This document shows, one piece after another, positions 56,265-64,000 of a stretch of 64,000 bases of DNA. The translations under genes and the position numbers were made by a program. Origin of the DNA: Stichopus chloronotus (taxonomy: Eukaryota; Echinodermata; Holothuroidea; Aspidochirotida; Stichopodidae). The stretch is from assembly GCA_021234535.1 (NCBI GenBank), contig CM037839.1, positions 23,671,196 to 23,735,195 of the forward strand. Reading direction: 5' to 3'. Every line of letters starts with the position of its first letter. Positions within the stretch are counted from its first letter, which is position 1. Under the pieces are notes generated by a model. That model ran no database searches. It was not told the DNA's origin and saw only the letters and a program-made list of their open reading frames with translations.

Positions 56265-58904
56265 TTAAATGGAAATTTGGATTAAATCAGAACTGGACAG
56301 AAAACTCACTTTGAGCATTTTGTATAACAGCATAACGTAGATCAAATGATAAAGCATGATGATTCAGTGATCCATGGACTCATTGGTATTATGACTGATA
56401 TCAGGGCCTTCATACTGCTTCTCACACAACGGATAAGTGGACTATCTACGATAGAAGTGAGGTGGAGAAACTAAAAAATGTCCTTTTCTTGAAATATTTT
56501 AGTATATTCACTCGTCTATAGTATGTATCCTCAAAGTTACCATTCATGACAATATCTTGTAAAAGTATCACCATTATTTGGCCCATCGTACCACAGCGGT
56601 GGGTTCCTTAACGTTCCCTCCTGAAACCTCTCATATTTATCATTCGTATGAATGATGTCGTGTACTGTTTTTTTTTTTTTTTTTGTTGCTGTTTATATAA
56701 ACATTTCCATATAAGCATGTATTATTACTTATTTTCAATTATCGTTATTAATAATAATTTTACAATTTCCAATGTACTTAATTACGTGTCTGAGTTCAGT
56801 ATGGATATCAAAGGTGGATGAGTTGTTTTTGTAGAATTAAACCTTTGGTCCGCTCACGTTATCAATATTTTCACCCTTGTCCCCGAAGGTGTTGGCAAAT
56901 TTTGGTGTTGGTGTTGGAAAATTGAAAAATAATTCCTAGGATCAATTTAAAGTCACTTTATGAAAAACTACACCTGGTTAATATATGTAGTTGAAAGTTG
57001 GCATGCAATTTGCAACCACTTGTTTAACAATTACTTTCTTTAACAATTAATTACTTATGTAAACATGGCACCTAGTCACATCACTTTTTCGTTTATCTAA
57101 AATAGCTTTCATACCGTGCACTACACTTTGGAATTCTTTACTTTCTACGTGAAAGGACGAGACTTTATTGTGTCTTTTAGAAGAAGCATTGATATGCATG
57201 TACTGGATATATGAATTTGGTCCATTCATTTTATGCACCTGTTGTCTTATCTCTCTTTCGGTTGGATGGTATACTGTAAGGGAATGACCTGCTATACTTT
57301 TATTCCTTGTTTTTCTATTTTTTTTAATGTCACTTGTTTTCTCGTTTATCTCATTGACTGTCATTACCCATAAAGCACTTCAGGGTTTCCTCTCACATAT
57401 GCATACAATTTGTTACGTTTATTTTCCAATTTGATTTTGTGATGAATTTATCATGAAAACCAGAACTCATTGAAATAAAATATATTAGTTACTTATACGA
57501 CATAGTGTTATACAGGAAACATGTAACAAATTTCTGTCGACCGTGCAGTCAGCATGAGCGTTGCCGAAAATACCAATTTCTCTATTTACCGGATTTGATA
57601 GATCCAGTGACGTAACAAGGATTTTGTGATAGCGGGGTCGCCGTCCTGAGCAAGTTACTGAGTGTAACGGGTGTCCACTCTGGTTTGAAATAAAATATTT
57701 CGGACAGGAGGGAACTCAAACGTAAAATGGTGGCACTTGTTATTGTTATATGTCACATGAAAGCTTGTGTCGACAAGCGCATCGCAGAAGTGGTGTCTAT
57801 TTTGAGTTAGTTATAAGATAAAAAGGTGAAGGCAATATGAAATGATCCTCGTCAATAACCTACTCGAGTTCAAGGTTACAATATTTAACTCTGCCTTCCC
57901 ATTGGTCATCACTGTAGAAACCGGAAACCCTGTCATAGTTGTTACTGTCCATTGCTCAACAGACGAGTCTTTTGTTTAGGTAAGACCAACCTGTTAACCT
58001 TCCAGTGGCATCAAGTGGTCATCTAGCCCGTAACTTTAATTGAGAGCAAAATGGCTGCTATAGCTAAACTCTGCGATAGATGAAATAAAGGGGTCACGCG
58101 GAATCTAATTGAACCGCAGATACATACAATCTGACATTAAAAAACAGACAAAAATAACATTATATGACAATTAACGCCACTTAACGATTTTTGTATTTTT
58201 AATCAGACTATATGGACGTAGGAACCACTGAAATTTTATCGTACTTGCAAAACTGCTGAGCTAACACAGAAAGAATCAAAGAATCGAATCAAACTTTGTC
58301 ATGACATCTGCTACAGAATCGAGACGTCTCTCTTTTGTGATTGTTATCCTGTAGTTAAAGTTATATGGCTATTCTTGTTAAAGTATAGTTAAGAAGACAC
58401 CGAAAGTGCTGTTACCATCTGGAATATTAATTTGTTAGCTCAACGTGGTCAGAATTTAAAATGTTCCTTTACAGTCTTCAAAACTCAGTGAAAGTGAGAA
58501 CCCAAATTCTGACATTTTATCGTTTCTTTCTTAAATTAATAACTAACTACAATTTTTTAATAAATTAATAAAAGCGATTTAGCACTGTGTCGAATTTTGA
58601 GCCTGACATGAAATACGTTATCAGCTATACACAAGACAACTGGAATAGTGTTCATCATCATTGCAATCAGACCCACATAATGAGATAGTTGTACACAGAT
58701 ATGTCAGTGCCTGTGGGTTTCTTAGCAATACATTCACTCCATTTGCTGTTCGATTTGTGCAATTTTTTTTCAAGGAGTGTAACGGTAACAATTTTGAATT
58801 TGGGAACAAATTCCTGATCAGCTAGGTTGATTTACATCGAATAGTAAGACTACTTCCGAGACAAAGGTAACCACCGAGATCCCAGACTGGACAGAGAGGC
58901 AGAT

Positions 58905-59028
58905 ATGGCATCTACATCATCAGCTGATGACAGCATTGGGGAAAACGCCTCCCTTATAACGAATCTACAACAAATGGACCAACCCGTCATGAACATACAG
59001 AGGAATCGACGAGTTGATGTAATTAACG
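58905..59028 (+). CDS. Gene D exon 1: N-terminus
   Basis: ATG at 58905, 41 codons plus one base: MASTSSADDSIGENASLI, a middle NLQQMDQPVMN and a basic IQRNRRVDVIN, cut at GTAAGG in phase 1. It is more basic near the splice than the gene C exon. The end (ATTAACG|GTAAGG) and the preceding untranslated sequence match gene C. Confidence 0.65.
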
Positions 59029-59536
59029 GTAAGGATTCAAACATGTGACAGCTTGTACTATGTTATAAACTTTAAGAAATGTACACATTCTTTCAAATCA
59101 AGTCAATGTTTGTGTGTGTTAACTTTACTGTAATCCCATATATATATAGCACTACTGAGACAACGAAAATATCTTTGAAAATCAGTACATTTCAGACATA
59201 ACTATCACATGCTTACAGAAACAGAAGGAGAAAAGACTTTCCTCATTTTTATAAATTTTCAATCTATGCATGGAAACAATGAAAACAATTTAAAAACTAA
59301 AATGACAGAAGAACTTGTATTAAGTATTGCGGGATTCAAAATACGTACGTTTTATCTCTTGTGCACCAAACAGTATACTTCCTATAGAGTTTCTACGTAG
59401 AACTGTGATATATAAATTTAAACGTATATGAAACCATGGAGCTATTATAAGATAGGCAAGTCTTCATTAGTAAACCTCAGTGAGTTTTGCGATCCTCTTG
59501 TAATTTACTTATTCCGTATTGTTCTTTATAAAACAG

Positions 59537-60321
59537 ATGCACGTGGAAGGTGCAGAATATTGCGGTTTGTTTTCGCTGTTCTTCTGATCGCACTAGCAAC
59601 TTGTTCTTCCTATGCTGTCATCGTTTACGTCATCTACTATTCTGGACGAGAGGATCACTTTCTCCAGTTTGTGTCTCATTTCTGCTACTGGCCGACTGTG
59701 ATGTCAGTCCAAATAGTTCTTATTGTTGCGTTGTGGGTCCACCACAGTGTAGATGGGGTGAAAGAAATATCTTGGACAAATGTCTTCAGACTTTTTAATC
59801 ACGTATGTACCTCACGAAATGAGGCAGAACGTTCTTTGAGGTCGAGATTCAATCGAATCTGCATATGGATGATCTATATTGGCTTACCGGCAGGACACGC
59901 CACTCTGAAAATAGTGTACGCTACCCAACTACTGTACGAATGTCGCAACATGAGGCAGTACTTTTGGATATTTATTGAAATCTTCGGAGCGTTTTTCTTC
60001 TCTGCATTCTGCTTCTTCTTATTCTCTAGGAGAGACGCGTTGCAGAGATCCAGAAGAAAGGCTAAAGAATACTTTCGAGATCAAAAAGGCATGGAACTAT
60101 GCATGGAAGAAGCGAGGAAGTTATTTCAAGAATATTACCAGCTTCAAACGTTTCCTGTCCCTTGCTTGTATCTGACGGTTCTAAGCTCGATGTTTGGAAT
60201 CGAAGTTTGCATCGCCTTTAATTACAATAAAGTAAAAGTTTTTACATCGACCATGCCACCTTACCAAGACAAGAAGATAACATTTTGTACATATATCTGC
60301 GACAGTATAGAGATTTCATGA
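59537..60321 (+). CDS. Gene D exon 2, open part
   Basis: The acceptor TTCTTTATAAAACAG is followed by phase-1 DARGRCRILRFVFAVLLIAL. The frame is open to TGA at 60319-60321 and covers five predicted membrane segments. Shared with gene C: HFLQFVSHFCYWPTVMSVQI, GLPAGHA, KLFQEYYQLQTF and NYNKVKV. The loop after segment 4 is again strongly basic (SRRDALQRSRRKAKEYFRD). An in-frame ATG upstream of the acceptor (59428) would give a different N-terminus not shared with gene C and is less likely. Confidence 0.65.
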
Positions 60322-60650
60322 GAGAAGGTAGCGTCCTTCTGTGGTGCAACCTGTGGGTTTTCTGGAGACATTTAGTGATTCTGCTACTACCATGCATTTC
60401 AGCGAGAGGTCTCGACGTATCCTTCGTTGGGGATAATTTCAAGATGGATCTGAGTTCATTGTGCTCGTCTGACAGATTCGAGGTTGTGGAGCCTCCTGCG
60501 CAAGTTTGTCGAAGAACTTCATCCGAACAGATCTTATAATAAAAACGTAAACCTTCTCTTAGGAATGTGTGCTCTGGCAGCTGGGATAGTTAAGTGGACA
60601 GACTAGCAACTTTTGATCTCTGTACCAACAAATAGAGCCAAATGGAAGGT

Positions 60651-60713
60651 ATAAAGTCTACTTTATTTAACTCTATTTATGGGATAAAGTCTACTTTATT
60701 TAATTCTATTTTT
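60651..60713 (+). repeat. Direct repeat downstream of gene D
   Basis: ATAAAGTCTACTTTATTTAA followed by CTCTATTT or TTCTATTT, two copies 33 bp apart. Gene C has no counterpart and gene D lacks the close AATAAA pair of gene C. Confidence 0.8.
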
Positions 60714-60716
60714 ATC

Positions 60717-62973
60717 ACAGTTTAGGAAATTTTTGTAGAAGAAAATATATACAAAGAATATATCAACATACAACGTGAGGAAAGTGTGAATGAATTGAAT
60801 ACACTTGCAACCTGCAGGTGTCAAAAACCCATATAGCCCAGTGCATACCCTTTGACGCCTGTGAGGTTAATTTTATTTTTAAACTAGGATATATACAGAA
60901 AGGTAAAAACCTCTTGGAATTATTTTCTAAGTTTTCTCTTAGTGGTGTGGTTGTAACAACTCTTCCGAGAAAATTCTTGTCAGGCTAAAGCAGGTCCAAG
61001 AATTACATTTTAATTTGTGTGAAAAGCCTTACCTTCTCTTGACTTCCATAATTTACTGAGGTTGAACCTTTTTTCTTTTCTAAAACATTTCTTTCCTCTT
61101 CAACTTGAAGATGTATGGATTAAAAAGAGTTTTCTATCACAACTGTAGTAACCATTTTATCAGATAAGAATTTCTTCTCTTCTCCCTTCTTTTAATTCGT
61201 ACTTCTTAATTGTGTTTATTTAGCTGCTTGTGTAGTAATTTTGACTAGTTTTGATGTGAAAAACTAAGAAACAGAGAAATCAGTCTCAAAGATAAAAAGC
61301 AAACGCTAGGTTAAATAGCTTAGGCTATGCACTATTTATCACTTTAAAATGACAGATGTTACCTTATGTTTGGATGAATACATATAGCCGGCTACCCATT
61401 TTTGACTACACTATGGCCACCAAGGGTGTAATTAAGATTTATTAAGATTATCTTCGCCACAAATGTTTGGAGTAGCGGAAGCGTTCGAAAAACGTGCCAC
61501 CGTTTGGTTTGGTACTCTTTTGCAGTTGCAAAGCGACATGAGAAGGAAAATTCGGAACTTGTTCTGACCGTTCTTTAGGTCAACAATATTTGACGACGTG
61601 CATTTCCGGGGGTCAAAAATCCTCAGCGAAAGTCGATCCACTGGAGTAAAGAAAAGTCTTACTTTACGATCGACAACGCTGGGATCTTCAGTGACAACAA
61701 AGACAAATGTCTACAGGTTGAATGGTGTTATGACGACTAGTCGATGGTTGGAATGGTCTTGAATCTACCAATGTAAGGCTGTTGTGGATTGTAATTCCTT
61801 TAACAGTGTACATTATGGAAAGTACTAATGGCGGGGAATGGTGGGAGACATTGGCCAACTCTAAACCAAGTGTTTGTGAATAGGTAACAATAGATTGTCA
61901 ACAGAACCATTTTACGAATCACTACATGCATGCCAAGAGATCATTCATAAAGCTACAAAGAGATGAAGACGTAGAGGGATACCTCTATCTCAACCACATT
62001 CTGTGTAGCTGGAGTTTGATGTGAAGAAGTTGACTTGTTCCACGTTGCCAAGGATGGAGGACACCTGTTCGATATGTGTCTTGGTGGATGGTCTATTTAT
62101 TTGATTTTATTTATATCTCATCTTTGAGTGTATCGTGGTGTCTTACAAACACTTCGAAATACAGCAGTGGTGCTGGGGAAAATTAATTTGCAATTTGCAA
62201 AATTAATTTTACATTTTTGTTTTAGGCCGACATCCTTTTATTTTATTTAGCAGAATAATTTAGCACTCACAGTGGCCATAGATATATATAGAGAAAAAAG
62301 TTTTTTGTGTTTAGATTGCTAATGCAGTACAGCAATTAAAAACATCAGTGTGGGATTTTTATTTTGTTGTTGAAACAACACTTTACTGCAATAAAGCACA
62401 ATATTGGTATGGTATGCAGAAATTATCAATGTTATTTCCAAGAAATGATCCTTTAACTTTGAATTAAATATTCTAAAGCGCCTGATGTACAATTTGCGTT
62501 TAAGGCCCTACATTAGAGACTGGCGATGATCTGTACATTATGAGAACGATGTTTATGCGATGAAGCCATTCATGCTTCATCAAATACACTGGCATATAAT
62601 TAAAGAAGGCCATTTTAAACATGCGGAAGAACACTTTTTGAGGGGGAGATACAGAAGGCAACTTCTCTCATTGAATATTAGAGCAAGATGAGCTTTCGAT
62701 TGAGTTAGTGTACTGTGGTGGTCTGTTGTTATTTACTCCCACCATTACGCCTTGAACAGCTTCAGCTTTGACAACAATTTGCTGTACTTTCTGGTGTATA
62801 AACGATGTACGCAGTTCTTCAGGACGTAAAGAGAATTAATCTAACATTAAACAAAACAAACACTGTACAACGCAGCTGCTAATGAGATATACCTTGACTT
62901 TCAGTCCACTCAAATCGTTATAGAGGATTGTCGACGTGCCGGCCAATGTTGGCCCAGATTGCTCAACTCAAGA
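60717..62973. other. Intergenic, nothing supported
   Basis: An open frame at 61432-61641 (minus) has coding-like pieces (FDPRKCTSSN, LCNCKRVPNQTVARF) but no splice context, and a neighbouring frame continues it with stops. It may be a decayed repeat. Nothing else was recognised. Confidence 0.4.
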
Positions 62974-63070
62974 AAGTATAGTACGTATAGTAAGTATCAA
63001 CACTATTGTTAATTTAGCATGTATAATAAGTACAGTGAGTATGATCAGTATAGTAAGTATGGTAAGTATT
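62974..63070. repeat. AGTATAGTAAGT minisatellite, degenerate
   Basis: Repeats of AGTATAGTA-GTAT and GGTAAGTAT at 62974-62998 and 63020-63070. Several contain GTAAGT, which mimics splice donors without any exon. Confidence 0.7.
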
Positions 63071-64000
63071 GTCTAACTGACCATTGTTTTCCAAAGACTT
63101 CAGAAAGAGACCGAAATAGTTGTGCATGAACTGTGACTTACAGACAAAATATTTACTGCAGATAAATACATACATATACAAATTTAATAAGTCCATAAAA
63201 AACCTACGAAAGGATCAGTGCTCGAAGTGCAGAACTATGGCACATAAAATGAGAAAAGAGAGAAAAAAAACTGATATGTGCATAAGAGCCGACTAGGATA
63301 TTTAATGTGTGATTGCCTTCCATGCTTCTACAAAGGAAAATGGAAATTAGAAACCAGAGAGCCTAAGATAACTTATGTCGACAATATTAATTAAGAACGG
63401 TCTTTCACTTTCACAATTTGATTTGAAAATGCAGTAGCCCTACCGACATCTAGCAAGTCACAAGCCAAACATATAACCAGTGTCTCCATACGCAATTATC
63501 AAACAGGGCAGTGTTTGTGGAAAGTCCCTTATTGATGGACATCTCGTGATGACCTGTGAACGTTCGTCACATAATATAGTCAAGGCACAAAATTGCATAC
63601 ATTTGGTGGTAATTATAACCAGATAGTGTATACGACAGACGACTTACTAACCTGGAGCTTGTCAGTTGTCCACAGCAATACTGATTTCGGTAAAGTAATT
63701 TTTCTTCTGATTTTTATTTGGCCATCCGGTGAGTCACACGATATATCCATATTCACGACGTTCATCTGGCTGTTTCTTACTGATGTTTAGTTTGTTCATC
63801 AGCTCATTTGCTTCTACAAGTTACTGACGGTAAGTGTTGCTTCAACTTTGTGACCGGCTTGTAATTTTATCGACAAACTATAATGCAGTGAAATACTGTA
63901 TCTACGTAAGACACAAAAAGCGATACAGGAAGTAAGTTAAACATATTTTTGTTTTACTCCAAAAACATTCGTGACACTAGGTGTTACGTATTCATATATT
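63071..64000. other. No gene recognised
   Basis: A frame at 63593-63790 (plus) is hydrophobic in part but has no splice-supported border or paralogue in the window. Confidence 0.4.

Larger units (their letters stand above)
52768..58904. other. Region between genes C and D
   Basis: No secure gene. Two weak exon-like stretches are noted separately (53402-53667 plus, 55995-56264 minus). A T18 run lies near 56667. The rest shows no recognisable repeat or gene. Confidence 0.4.
58905..60616 (+). pseudogene. Gene D: tandem paralogue of gene C with three 3' indels
   Basis: Exon 1 58905-59028 and exon 2 from 59537 use the same phase-1 intron position as gene C. Exon 2 aligns closely with gene C up to FCTYICDS. 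A 2-base gain around 60306-60311 then shifts the frame to a TGA at 60319. The alignment continues in another frame (DFMREGSVLL, VFWRHLV, SARGLDVSFVGDNFK). A 1-base gain near 60480-60497 brings back the original frame (LRKFVEELHP, ALAAGI), and a further 1-base gain near 60585-60592 alters the last residues. As written, translation gives 302 residues lacking the last two membrane segments. It is either a young pseudogene or an intact gene with assembly indels; expression and read depth would decide. Confidence 0.75.

Noticed and set aside
59550..60175. Alternative plus-strand frames inside gene D exon 2
   Set aside because: They overlap the membrane-protein frame, are not shared with gene C and lack start context.
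1..64000. CRISPR array, bacterial operon, rRNA or tRNA gene
   Set aside because: The repeats are not regularly spaced with unique spacers, the genes are spliced, and I saw no convincing RNA gene motifs.

Overview
The window is AT-rich eukaryotic, intron-containing DNA with few genes and many repeats: tandem satellites, dispersed elements, microsatellites, and A/T and G/C homopolymer runs. Nothing prokaryotic, viral or rRNA/tRNA-like was recognised. The type of immunoglobulin (Ig) receptor, the phase-1 exon organisation and the repeat styles suggest a deuterostome invertebrate. An echinoderm, most likely a sea cucumber, is my best guess, but this is an inference and not proven by the sequence.

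Layout. (1) 1-9.2 kb: no gene seen; repeats and one foldback element. (2) 9.27-16.17 kb, minus strand: IgSF gene A, a predicted type I membrane protein with a signal peptide, four Ig-like domains, a transmembrane exon and perhaps a short tail. (3) 16.2-33.4 kb: mostly repeats, including a 1.4-kb composite element at 22.16-23.58 kb and an isolated candidate transmembrane exon at 26.25 kb. (4) 33.45-38.56 kb, minus strand: IgSF gene B, a paralogue of gene A. The first four coding exons have identical lengths in both genes (70, 318, 645 and 339 nt), all in phase 1, but the 3' ends are unrelated. A start-less duplicate of the signal-peptide exon lies next to the real one, and a decayed copy of the fourth exon lies at 39.9-40.2 kb. 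(5) 40.2-50.2 kb: no convincing gene; a second copy of the composite element, carrying a 146-bp tandem array of AGGTCA direct repeats. (6) 50.23-52.74 kb, plus strand: intact two-exon gene C, a 397-residue multi-pass membrane protein of unrecognised family with a predicted N-inside seven-helix topology. (7) 58.9-60.6 kb, plus strand: gene D, a tandem paralogue of gene C with the same intron but three indels near the 3' end. (8) 60.6-64 kb: nothing supported.

The window therefore shows two small tandem families of cell-surface proteins, one Ig-receptor-like and one orphan multi-pass, each containing intact and decayed copies, with mobile repeats inserted between and inside them. Exon borders come from reading splice consensus, phase and paralogue agreement by eye; no alignment or search was run. 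The most reliable calls are the Ig exons of genes A and B and both exons of gene C. The least reliable are the 3' ends of genes A and B.
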